DNA of 13,464 nucleotides from Acidobacteriaceae bacterium (GCA_003164255.1 PLST01000598.1:9760-23223), one strand, 5' to 3'; numbered from the stretch's first letter, positions 6,875 through 13,464 are shown. Numbers and translations are program-made. The notes: generated by a model from the letters alone, not told the origin.

Positions 6875-8131
6875 ATGGATAGCCCGCCGCACAAGGCCGC
6901 ACATGCCGGCTCCGTGTCGCCAGCGGCGTCCAATCCCACGCCGCCGCTTCCCGCCCGGTGGGGCTTTGCCGTGGGCTCGGGAATCCTGGGATGGGTCCTC
7001 GACGCTTTCACGTTTTTCATTCTCATCTTCGTGGTCGATGCTCTTGCCAAAAACTTTCGTGTCGACAAAGCCGCGATTGTCTGGAGCATCACCATTACCT
7101 TGGCCACGCGGCCGATTGGTGCGCTCATCCTTGGCTCCATCGCTGATCGCTTCGGCCGCCGCCGACCTCTCATCGGCTGCGTGCTCTTCTTTTCCATCTT
7201 CACCGCGCTCACACCATTCGCGCCAAACTACACGGTCTTTCTTCTGTTTCGCGCTCTTTATGGAATTGGCATGGGCGGTTACTGGGGCATCGGCGCCTCA
7301 CTCGTCATGGAGAGCTCGCCTTCACGCTGGCGCGGTCTTTTTTCAGGCATCATGCAGGCCGGCTATTCTCTCGGCTATTTACTCGCAGCGGTGGCCATGC
7401 GCGACCTTGAGCCACGCTTTGGCTGGAGGTGGATGTTCCTTGTGGCGCTCATTATTGCCGGCCTCGTTGCACTGCTCACTGTGCTCGCTCCTGAACCAGC
7501 CGCATGGAAAAAGAATCGCGCGGCAGGCTTTGCCGATATCCTGCGCACTCCGCTCAAATACAAGAAGGAATTCCTTTACCTTGTCCTGCTGATGACGGTC
7601 ATCACGTGCCTCTCGCACGGAACCCAGGACTTGTATCCCGACTTTCTCAAGTCGGCGCATAACTTATCCACGATTGCTGTTTCCAATCTAACGATTCTCT
7701 ATAACATCGGCGCCATTCTCGGCTGCCTTGCCATCGGTCACTTATCGGAACGATTTGGCAGGCGTAACTCAATCATGCTCGCTCTTGCTGTCGCTGCTGT
7801 TTCGATTCCGGCGTGGGCTTTTGGTTCGTCGCTGATCGTTCTCGCGCTTGGATCGTTCATGATGCAGTTCGGCGTGCAGGGCGTCTTCGGCGTCGTTCCC
7901 GCGCATCTGAATGAACTATCGCCCGACAACGTGCGCAGCCTCTTTCCCGGCGTTGTCTACCAGCTTGGCATGTTATTTGGCGCGCCTTCAGTGGGCATTG
8001 AATATGCGCTGCGCAACCGGCTTGGCTATTCGTGGGCACTAACGGCGTTTGAGCTGTGCACAATCGCCGTTTTGTTTGTCATCTGCGGTTTCGGGCCCGA
8101 GCGCCGAGGGCGCGATCTCTCGGGCGCTTGA
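6875..8131 (+). CDS. MFS transporter, SHS/Jen-like carboxylate or acidic-sugar symporter
   Basis: 418 residues with about 12 predicted membrane helices; both halves carry the MFS loop motif (GSIADRFGRRR at 87-97, GHLSERFGRRN at 288-298). TM1 contains GWVLDAF with Asp43. At the start of the second half, LSHGTQDLYPDFL (246-258) matches the core of the Jen1 substrate/proton motif N-x-x-[S/D]-H-x-S-Q-D in His248, Gln251 and Asp252. The conserved Asn is Thr244 here, and the final Thr is Asp256. This places it with the sialate/monocarboxylate:H+ symporters (SHS family) and suggests an anionic substrate such as a uronate or small unsaturated uronide. The RBS is weak (GGAA 6864-6867, 7 nt before ATG). 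Last gene of the operon; it ends 21 nt before the convergent Hpt gene. Confidence 0.9.
   Translation: MDSPPHKAAHAGSVSPAASNPTPPLPARWGFAVGSGILGWVLDAFTFFILIFVVDALAKNFRVDKAAIVWSITITLATRPIGALILGSIADRFGRRRPLIGCVLFFSIFTALTPFAPNYTVFLLFRALYGIGMGGYWGIGASLVMESSPSRWRGLFSGIMQAGYSLGYLLAAVAMRDLEPRFGWRWMFLVALIIAGLVALLTVLAPEPAAWKKNRAAGFADILRTPLKYKKEFLYLVLLMTVITCLSHGTQDLYPDFLKSAHNLSTIAVSNLTILYNIGAILGCLAIGHLSERFGRRNSIMLALAVAAVSIPAWAFGSSLIVLALGSFMMQFGVQGVFGVVPAHLNELSPDNVRSLFPGVVYQLGMLFGAPSVGIEYALRNRLGYSWALTAFELCTIAVLFVICGFGPERRGRDLSGA
8100..8128. terminator. Possible bidirectional stop hairpin between convergent operons
   Basis: AGCGCCGAG (8100-8108) pairs with CTCGGGCGCT (8119-8128), with one bulged base and a 10-nt loop. 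It overlaps the last codons of the transporter gene, and only 21 nt separate the two convergent genes. No T-run follows on either strand, so the call rests on position and GC-rich pairing. Confidence 0.3.
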
Positions 8132-8152
8132 GGCTCGACAGTCTGCGCCGAT

Positions 8153-8521
8153 CTACTTGCGGCCCTCGACGAGGATGGTGAGTTCTGAGGCAATGTTTGC
8201 CAGTATCTTTGCGGTAGTTGCATCAGGAGTGTCGTCGTGTGAGGCCAGAACCTCAAACTCACGAGCAAGTTCAGTTCCCCGCGTCAGATTGAAAGTTCCC
8301 AGCGATCCAGCCAGTTTATGCGCGGCGGCAACGGCCTCTCCGCGATCCTGTGCCGAAAGATTGTTGGCCGCGCAGGCCGCAGCCGCAGTCTTCAGCAGCT
8401 CAACACGTTTGCGAATCTCGGGCAGAAAGCGAGCCCACAACGCATCGATCGCCGCGGACAAGTCTCCACTCGCAGCAATTTTTGCCTCTGCGTGTTCTTG
8501 CGGCTTTTGTTCGTATTCCAT
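8153..8521 (-). CDS. Stand-alone Hpt (histidine phosphotransfer) domain protein
   Basis: 122 residues, almost all one Hpt domain. The motif AHKLAGSLGTFNL (67-79) matches the H-K-L-x-G-S/A core around the phosphorylated histidine, here His68. The rest is Ala/Leu/Glu-rich and predicted helical, as expected for the four-helix bundle; there is no membrane segment or output domain. Its role would be to pass a phosphoryl group between receiver domains in a multistep phosphorelay, most simply from the receiver of the hybrid kinase at 9034-12513 to the CheY-like protein encoded directly upstream. It starts 14 nt after that gene's stop, so the two are very likely co-transcribed. The RBS is weak, which fits translational coupling. 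Confidence 0.88.
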   Translation of the reverse strand: MEYEQKPQEHAEAKIAASGDLSAAIDALWARFLPEIRKRVELLKTAAAACAANNLSAQDRGEAVAAAHKLAGSLGTFNLTRGTELAREFEVLASHDDTPDATTAKILANIASELTILVEGRK

Positions 8522-8535
8522 GGCAGTGGGTGAGC

Positions 8536-8910
8536 TCAGCTCCAGCCCAGCACGCTGGCAATCTGGGCTGACAATGTCATCGGGTCGAAAGGCTTGAAGA
8601 GGACTGCCTCAACGCCGAGGTCTGCAAAGCGGCGCTGGTCTGAGTTTTGCACTTTCGCCGTCAGCAGCAACACCGGAATGTTGGCGGTTAACGGATTGTT
8701 GCGGAGTTCGCGAAATGTGCTTGGGCCGTCCATTCCGGGCATCATCACGTCAAGCAAAATGGCGTCGGGTTTGTGCTCCTGCGCGCGCGCCAGACCCTGC
8801 GCTCCCGAGCTCGCCGTGACAACAACCCATCCGGCGACGCTCTCAAGCGAGAGCGCGGCCACTTCACGAATGTCATCTTCGTCGTCGATGATGAGCACTT
8901 TACGGGCCAC
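8536..8910 (-). CDS. Single-domain CheY-like response regulator
   Basis: 124 residues from GTG 8910; a GTG at 8925 adds five residues but has no SD upstream. In contrast, GAGG (8920-8923 on this strand) lies 9 nt before 8910, and the resulting N-terminus ARKVLIIDDEDD is typical. The receiver fold is complete: acidic pair Asp9/Asp10, phospho-acceptor Asp54 in ILLDVMMPGMDG, Thr84 in LLLTAK, and Lys106 in LFKPFDP. No DNA-binding or enzymatic output is attached, so it acts by protein-protein contact or as a relay/phosphate sink. It lies between the hybrid kinase gene (~120 nt upstream) and the Hpt gene. Those two are its likely partners (inference from position). Confidence 0.92.
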   Translation of the reverse strand: MARKVLIIDDEDDIREVAALSLESVAGWVVVTASSGAQGLARAQEHKPDAILLDVMMPGMDGPSTFRELRNNPLTANIPVLLLTAKVQNSDQRRFADLGVEAVLFKPFDPMTLSAQIASVLGWS

Positions 8911-9033
8911 TGCATGACACCTCACTTGTTATTTTGTGCTGTCCAGCTGCAGATGTCGATGGGCAACGGTCCGGCAGGCATCGAATTGGGCAATGGAGCC
9001 AGGGGGAGTGGAGGGGCAGGGGATTGCGGCTCG

Positions 9034-12000
9034 TTACAGCTCGGTGGATGCTTCTTCCATCTGGCGCGAGCTGCGCAGCATGGTGAGCACAAGGGCTTCA
9101 AGCTGCTGCGGCTGCACGCGCGCCTTGGCCAGAAAGTGCGTGGGGCCGAGCGTCAGGTTGCGCCGCTCCGCTGGTGAAAGATCGCGGCCTGAGTACACCA
9201 CCAGGGGCAATTGCGCGAGCGACTCGTGCTGCCTGAGCCAATCCACCACGTTGAAACCATCGCCGTCCGGCAGCCCGATGTCGAGCACCAGCAGGTGAGG
9301 CTGGAAGCTGAAGCAACCTTCAAGCGCCTGCTCGAGCGAATGCGCCAGCTTGACTGAGATGCTGTCGCGGGCAAACACTTCGCCGATCACGCCTGCGAGA
9401 TCCTTGTCGTCCTCGACAATGAGAATGCGCGCCTTTTCGCCCGGCCCGCATAGAACGCGCGCCAGCTCGCCGAGCAACGCATCCTCCTCTATCGGCTTGG
9501 CCACCCATCCTGCTACGCCAAGCGCCGTGGCGTCCGGCATCGTGCCCGCGGCATGCGGATTGTCAACGCTCAGCAGAACCACTGGTGTGCGCGCTTCCGG
9601 ATCCAGCTTGCGCAGCAACGGCAAAATCTCCCAGCCGTTCATCCCATCAAGCGACGTGTCCAGCAGAATCGCTTCTACACCGTCGTGAGCCGCAGCCAGC
9701 GTCTGTTCCAGGGTCCCCGTCTCTACCACGCGATAGCCGTGGCCCGTTAACTGGGCTGCAATGCGTAACCTCGAATCCACATTCGCTCCGCCCAGCAGCA
9801 CGGTTCCATGACCGGTCTCGTTTTCAGGCAGTCCTGCAGGCGTTTCAAGGGGAACGGGATGATACGGAAGAAAGACTCTGAAGGTCGTGCCGCGTATCGG
9901 ATTTCTCTCGGCCCAGATGCGCCCCGAGTGCTGCAGAACGATGGTCCGGCAAATCGCCAATCCGAGTCCGCTGCCGCCCTTCTGGCGCGAGTCAGAAGCG
10001 TCCACTTGCTGGAACCTTCCAAACACCGCCTCCAGCTTGTCGGCCGGAATGCCCCGTCCGTGATCGATCACCGACATCGTGACACCACTCACTCCCGGTC
10101 TGATCATGATCGAGACGGTCGAATTCGGAGGCGAGAACTTGACGGCATTCGACAGCAGGTTGGTGAGCACCTGCAACAGGCGATCGGGGTCGGCATCAAT
10201 TTCAGCCTGCGTCGTGTCGTGGATCAACTGCACACCGGCCGAGTCGGCCACCGGCTGCATGTCTCCAATGGCTTGCCGCACGACATCGGAGAGTTGAATA
10301 GGTTTAAAGGTCAACGGTTCCCGTCCGCTCTGGATTCGCTCGAGGTCGAGAATGTCATTGATCAGCCGAACCAGTCGGTCGCTGTTGGTCATCGCGATGC
10401 GAAGCAGGTTTGCCGCCTTTTCATTCACCTCTCCCAGCATTCCTGAAGACAACAGTCCCAGCGCGCCGCGGATCGACGTGAGCGGCGTACGCAATTCGTG
10501 ACTGACGGTGGAAATGAACTCGTCTTTCATCCGGTCGAGCGCATTACGCTGGCTGATGTCTCTGAAGCTCAACACAGATCCAGAAAAGCGTCCCTGGTCG
10601 AAGATTGGCGTCAGTGCATACTCGGCAGGGAACGAACTGCCGTCCGCGCGGAAAATGCTGTCTTCGCCCGAGGAGGCGGCCTGCCGGCTTGTTGCGCGCT
10701 TCAATGCGCAATCCTCCTGGCATTGGCGATTGGCTGGAGCAGTACCGTGCAGGAGGGCATGAACAGGTTTTCCAGTGAGCGAAGCAGCCGTCGATCCCAG
10801 CAGCCGCGCTGCAGCCGGATTCGCGAAGCTCACCTTTCCATGGCGGTCGAGGCCACAGATTCCGTCTGCCACGGAGTCCAGCAGAATTTCCTGTTGACGG
10901 TAAAGTTCATCGGCCCGGCCTCGCTCCTGCGAGCGAACCAGCATCTGGCCGAGCGATGCGGCCGCGGTTTCAATCGCCGCCATCGCTTCACGATCTTCGC
11001 GCAGCTTGAAATGGCAGTAGAACTCCAGGACCGCGAGCACGGAATTGCCCACGCGCACGGGAACGGCCCAGCCGGAGACCATATCCTTTTTCATCGCTGA
11101 TTGAATGCGGGGGCTCACTGGCGCCGAGTTCAGATCGGCGATCCATACTGGGCGTCCATCTTTCCAGGCGCGTCCCGGCAGTTCAACCCCGTTGGCCAGT
11201 GTCTGCCCCATGCTCTCCTGAATCAGGGCCTCGGCCTTGCGCCCAGCAGCGCCCCATGCAGTCGAAAACTCAAGCCCCTTTTGCTTGGCGTCAACCCGCC
11301 ACTTGATCACCAGGTCCCAGCCCTGCGACAGGCAGAGGGCCTCAAGAATCCGCATGGTTGCAACTTCCGGCGTAGCATTCTCGGCGACAATCTGGCTCAC
11401 GACCAGTTGCAGGGCCAGCCGGTGCTCGCGCTGCTTTTGCTGGGTCACATCGCGCAGAAGGCAGCGCACGGCCAGAGGATTTCCGGCTTTCTGGCGCTGG
11501 CTCAGGTTCAGCTCAAACTCCAGAACCCGACCATCCCGCGCGTGGAAGCGAAGCGGGGCGTGATCAATCGCCTCTCCGTCGAGAGCGCGCCGGAACAACG
11601 CAGCCACTTCGCCTCGATAGTCCGGTCCAAAGAGTTCTTCAAACGAGTCAAGCGCCATCAGCGAGTGCTCGTCGGTGCCAAAGGTCCGCCTCCACGCGGG
11701 GTTGGCATAAAGGAAGCGCCCCGCCGGGCTCAAGGTGGCGATCATCTCGCTTGAACTCTCAAACAGATCGAGGAACCGCTCCTGTGACTCGCGCAGCGCC
11801 TGTTCTTTGTGGAGTGTGGAACTCTTGTCGATGGCTGCCGCCACCAGGCCATTGATGTCGCCGGTATGGTCACGTAGCGCGGAGATGTGCAGCGTAGCCG
11901 GAAAAACCGTTCCGTCCTTGCGTCGCAGTTGCGCGTCAAAGCTGGGAACCATGCTTGGCGGCAGCGCGCGCAGGCAATTCAGATAGGCGCTCATGCGGCC

Positions 12001-12513
12001 CGCAGAGGTCGCCTCTTCGGGGCGGTCCACGCCGCATAGCTTTTCCATCTCCTTTACCAGGCGAGCCCCTTCGCCCGGCGCCAGAAAATCAGACATCGTC
12101 CAGCCGTGCACGAGCTCACTGGCGTCCGATCCCAGTAATCGCTCGCCGGCGGGATTGACATAGATCAGCTTGCGGTCAAGGCCTACGGCCACCACTGCCG
12201 TCCCGGCAGAATCCAGAATCTCCTGCGTTGGGGAGGGAACGGGCTCAGCATCTGTTTCGCGCTTTTGCGCCGCTTTGCTGCCGGGGTTACGGCTGGGCAG
12301 CCGCAGCGCCAGCAGCAAAGCGGCAAGGCAGGCAGCCAGCATCAGCAGTCCATCGTAATCGGGTCCGGCAATCAGGCGTAATGCAACTGCGCCGGCAGCC
12401 AGAAGCAGGGCCGCGACCGCGAGGACCGTCCAGAGGATGAAAACTCTGCCCGCGCCCGCCGGTGAAGCCTGCTCATGGCCGGCTTCTCTTGTCTCCGCTG
12501 CTGGGTCCCCCAT
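9034..12513 (-). CDS. Hybrid sensor histidine kinase, TM-PAS-PAS-GAF-PAS-HisKA-HATPase-REC-REC
   Basis: 1159 residues; RBS GAGGG 5 nt before ATG. Two membrane helices (~25-50, ~53-72) with only a few residues between them, so there is no periplasmic sensor and sensing is probably cytoplasmic. PAS ~95-230, PAS ~245-365, GAF-like ~370-530, PAS ~538-655 (with Cys598 and Cys602). HisKA carries His672 in STVSHELRTPL. The ATPase has an N-box with Asn789, a G1 box DHGRGIP (from Asp817), FGRFQQVD, and a G2 box GGSGLGL (846-852). REC1 (~903-1020) has Asp952 and Lys1006, but its usual acidic pair is replaced by GGAN. REC2 (~1028-1150) is intact: Glu1034/Asp1035/Asp1036, Asp1078, Ser1108, Lys1130. It autophosphorylates His672 and passes phosphate to REC2, then probably to the Hpt and CheY-like proteins encoded downstream. 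Signal unknown. Confidence 0.93.
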   Translation of the reverse strand: MGDPAAETREAGHEQASPAGAGRVFILWTVLAVAALLLAAGAVALRLIAGPDYDGLLMLAACLAALLLALRLPSRNPGSKAAQKRETDAEPVPSPTQEILDSAGTAVVAVGLDRKLIYVNPAGERLLGSDASELVHGWTMSDFLAPGEGARLVKEMEKLCGVDRPEEATSAGRMSAYLNCLRALPPSMVPSFDAQLRRKDGTVFPATLHISALRDHTGDINGLVAAAIDKSSTLHKEQALRESQERFLDLFESSSEMIATLSPAGRFLYANPAWRRTFGTDEHSLMALDSFEELFGPDYRGEVAALFRRALDGEAIDHAPLRFHARDGRVLEFELNLSQRQKAGNPLAVRCLLRDVTQQKQREHRLALQLVVSQIVAENATPEVATMRILEALCLSQGWDLVIKWRVDAKQKGLEFSTAWGAAGRKAEALIQESMGQTLANGVELPGRAWKDGRPVWIADLNSAPVSPRIQSAMKKDMVSGWAVPVRVGNSVLAVLEFYCHFKLREDREAMAAIETAAASLGQMLVRSQERGRADELYRQQEILLDSVADGICGLDRHGKVSFANPAAARLLGSTAASLTGKPVHALLHGTAPANRQCQEDCALKRATSRQAASSGEDSIFRADGSSFPAEYALTPIFDQGRFSGSVLSFRDISQRNALDRMKDEFISTVSHELRTPLTSIRGALGLLSSGMLGEVNEKAANLLRIAMTNSDRLVRLINDILDLERIQSGREPLTFKPIQLSDVVRQAIGDMQPVADSAGVQLIHDTTQAEIDADPDRLLQVLTNLLSNAVKFSPPNSTVSIMIRPGVSGVTMSVIDHGRGIPADKLEAVFGRFQQVDASDSRQKGGSGLGLAICRTIVLQHSGRIWAERNPIRGTTFRVFLPYHPVPLETPAGLPENETGHGTVLLGGANVDSRLRIAAQLTGHGYRVVETGTLEQTLAAAHDGVEAILLDTSLDGMNGWEILPLLRKLDPEARTPVVLLSVDNPHAAGTMPDATALGVAGWVAKPIEEDALLGELARVLCGPGEKARILIVEDDKDLAGVIGEVFARDSISVKLAHSLEQALEGCFSFQPHLLVLDIGLPDGDGFNVVDWLRQHESLAQLPLVVYSGRDLSPAERRNLTLGPTHFLAKARVQPQQLEALVLTMLRSSRQMEEASTEL

Positions 12514-12551
12514 TGGTTCCCTCGGCTACTCAAAACCGTGCCTGGCGCACC

Positions 12552-12576
12552 CGTAAACACAGGGCCTGTGCGTAAA
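12552..12576. promoter_or_regulatory. Palindrome flanked by direct repeats, possible operator in the kinase leader
   Basis: CACAGGGCCTGTG (12558-12570) is a 13-bp palindrome, perfect around a central G. It is flanked on both sides by CGTAAA (12552-12557 and 12571-12576). The loop is too small for an RNA hairpin, so a dimeric DNA-binding protein site is the likelier reading. It lies about 45 bp upstream of the kinase ATG. Confidence 0.4.
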
Positions 12577-12584
12577 AGACTGCA

Positions 12585-12623
12585 TGCACGCAGTATATGC
12601 AACAGTTTGCACGTAGTATATGC
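12585..12623. repeat. Two 16-bp direct repeats in the divergent promoter region
   Basis: TGCACGCAGTATATGC (12585-12600) and TGCACGTAGTATATGC (12608-12623) differ at one base and are 23 bp apart start to start. Each is an imperfect dyad (GCA...TGC ends; in the second copy GCACGTA and TATATGC match at 5 of 7). On the minus strand each copy contains TATACT, a -10-like hexamer facing the kinase gene, but no -35 hexamer is visible at the right distance. They may be tandem sites for one regulator controlling the kinase gene, the nuclease gene, or both. Confidence 0.55.
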
Positions 12624-12695
12624 GTTTGCAGCTAGTTCCTCTAGGTAATTCGGAGCCCCGTACCACTTGGCGCTACCCCAGGGGCGCCCAGCAAA

Positions 12696-12723
12696 TTGCG
12701 ACCTCCTCGCCGGGTCTTATACT
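12696..12723 (+). promoter_or_regulatory. Putative promoter of the nuclease gene, possibly giving a leaderless mRNA
   Basis: TTGCGA (12696-12701), a 16-bp spacer and TATACT (12718-12723) resemble a housekeeping sigma promoter. Transcription would begin 6-8 nt downstream, at or beside the ATG at 12730, and no Shine-Dalgarno sequence precedes that ATG. Confidence 0.45.
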
Positions 12724-12729
12724 TGCCTC

Positions 12730-13464
12730 ATGTTGTTCAAGCGACCTGCTCAGCGTGCTCTTCTTGCAGTCCTTGTCGTGGCCGGGTGCCTCGCCCTTCA
12801 TCCGACCGCAGCCCGCGCCTGGGGCAATGAAGGCCATCGCCTCATCAACCGCCTTGCGGCGGCGAATCTGCCCGCGGACATGCCGGAGTTTCTTCGTACC
12901 AAGGCCGCGATCGAGGAGATTGAGTATCTTGGTCCCGAACCCGATCGCTGGCGTTCTCCTGCGGAACCCGAACTGGTTGCGGCCCAGGCACCCGAACACT
13001 TCATTGACCTGGAGCCGGCTGATGCCCTTGGCCCCCTGCCGCACAAGCGGCTCGATTTTGAGGCCAAGGTCTATGCTGCCGGCGAGCGCCCTGAGAAAAT
13101 CGGACTTCAGCCATGGGTGACGACTGAAGTATGGGAGCGCTTGAAGGCCGCCATGCGCCAGTACCGCGCGATGGCCGCAAATCACGAAGACACTCGTCCG
13201 GTCGAAGAGGCCATCCTCTTTTACGCGGGGTGGCTCGGCCACTACGTGGGCGACGGCTCGCAGCCCCTGCACACCACCCTCCAGTACAACGGCTGGACCG
13301 GACCCAATCCCAACGGCTACACCACCGCGCATCAGATTCACTGGCAGTTTGAGGGGCCCTTCGTCGGGGCAAACATCCATGCTCCAGAAGTGCTGGCCCA
13401 AATGACGCCCACCAAGGCCATCGATGGCGACATCTTCGACGCCTACGTTGCCTACCTCCGCCAC
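12730..13464 (+). CDS. Exported S1/P1 nuclease / zinc phospholipase C-fold enzyme (3' truncated by window)
   Basis: 245 codons are visible before the window ends. Residues 1-30 are a signal peptide (basic start, hydrophobic core, cleavage ARA before Trp31). Cleavage there exposes the N-terminal Trp that binds zinc in this superfamily. In mature numbering (Trp31 = 1) the three-zinc ligand pattern is present: W1, H6, probably D42, H60, H141-xxx-D145 and H151 in HYVGDGSQPLH, and H174-xxx-E178. Spacings W1-H6, H141-D145-H151 and H151-H174 equal those of P1 nuclease (H116, D120, H126, H149). The last ligand is Glu, as in Bacillus phospholipase C, not the Asp of P1. It should hydrolyse phosphodiesters (single-stranded nucleic acid or phospholipid) outside the cytoplasm. 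No SD precedes the ATG. It is divergent from the kinase gene. Confidence 0.88.
   Translation, partial: MLFKRPAQRALLAVLVVAGCLALHPTAARAWGNEGHRLINRLAAANLPADMPEFLRTKAAIEEIEYLGPEPDRWRSPAEPELVAAQAPEHFIDLEPADALGPLPHKRLDFEAKVYAAGERPEKIGLQPWVTTEVWERLKAAMRQYRAMAANHEDTRPVEEAILFYAGWLGHYVGDGSQPLHTTLQYNGWTGPNPNGYTTAHQIHWQFEGPFVGANIHAPEVLAQMTPTKAIDGDIFDAYVAYLRH

Noticed and set aside
6853..6882. Nine-codon frame overlapping the transporter start, as a coupling peptide
   Set aside because: No RBS of its own and such short frames are common by chance.
8956..8984. TCGATG/CATCGA inverted repeat (17-nt loop) between kinase and CheY-like genes as a terminator
   Set aside because: Only six base pairs, a long loop and no U-tract; expected by chance at this length.
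9808..11754. Several 100-217 codon plus-strand frames opposite the kinase gene
   Set aside because: All are antisense to strongly supported PAS, GAF, HisKA and ATPase domain sequence and show no coherent domain.
12778..12792. Lipobox-like VAGC in the nuclease leader, suggesting a lipoprotein
   Set aside because: The family needs a free N-terminal Trp as zinc ligand, and a clear ARA cleavage site lies directly before Trp31.
12673..13464. 263-codon open frame on the minus strand at the window end
   Set aside because: It lies opposite the nuclease frame, which has a signal peptide and complete zinc-ligand pattern. The minus frame shows no family features.

Overview
The window looks like a chromosomal segment of a free-living, GC-rich, Gram-negative-type soil bacterium. 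It most resembles the Acidobacteriota (class Terriglobia). This placement rests on gene style and remembered family resemblance (long secreted proteins with Thr/Ser-rich Ig-like repeats, a Gfo/Idh-TIM barrel-SDR sugar cluster, PAS/GAF-rich hybrid kinases, S1/P1-type nuclease), not on a marker gene. No rRNA, tRNA, CRISPR array or insertion sequence was seen.

Layout. (1) 2-2293, plus strand: 3' part of a large secreted protein with at least three near-identical Ig-like repeats of 86-88 residues, a diverged fourth, an uncharacterised ~300-residue domain and a C-terminal Ig-like domain. (2) 2294-2649: a gene-poor gap of 356 bases. It holds two hairpins (one with a 17-pair stem), a weak promoter-like hexamer, and a 35-codon open frame that encodes a textbook Tat signal peptide and then stops. 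(3) 2650-8131, plus strand: five tightly packed genes with gaps of 8-33 nt, probably one operon: Gfo/Idh/MocA oxidoreductase, TIM-barrel isomerase/epimerase, GH88-like unsaturated glucuronyl hydrolase, SDR reductase and an SHS/Jen-type MFS carboxylate transporter. (4) 8153-12513, minus strand, convergent with the operon: a hybrid histidine kinase (2 TM, 3 PAS, GAF, HisKA, HATPase, 2 REC), a stand-alone CheY-like receiver and a stand-alone Hpt protein. (5) 12514-12729: a divergent intergenic region with a 16-bp direct repeat, a 13-bp palindrome and a promoter-like pair placed so that the next mRNA could be leaderless. (6) 12730-13464, plus strand: 5' part of an exported S1/P1 nuclease / phospholipase C-fold enzyme, cut by the window end.

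How the genes may work together. In the operon, the transporter carries a histidine-containing motif known from monocarboxylate symporters, and the hydrolase is of the unsaturated-uronide type. An acidic sugar or uronide taken up by the transporter could be cut in the cytoplasm and its product processed by the two dehydrogenases and the isomerase. This is inference: no lyase, kinase, aldolase or regulator that would close the pathway is in view. The signalling genes have all the parts of a His-Asp-His-Asp phosphorelay (kinase H672, REC2 D1078, Hpt H68, CheY-like D54), but no DNA-binding or enzymatic output domain lies in the window. The first receiver of the kinase has lost its acidic pocket.
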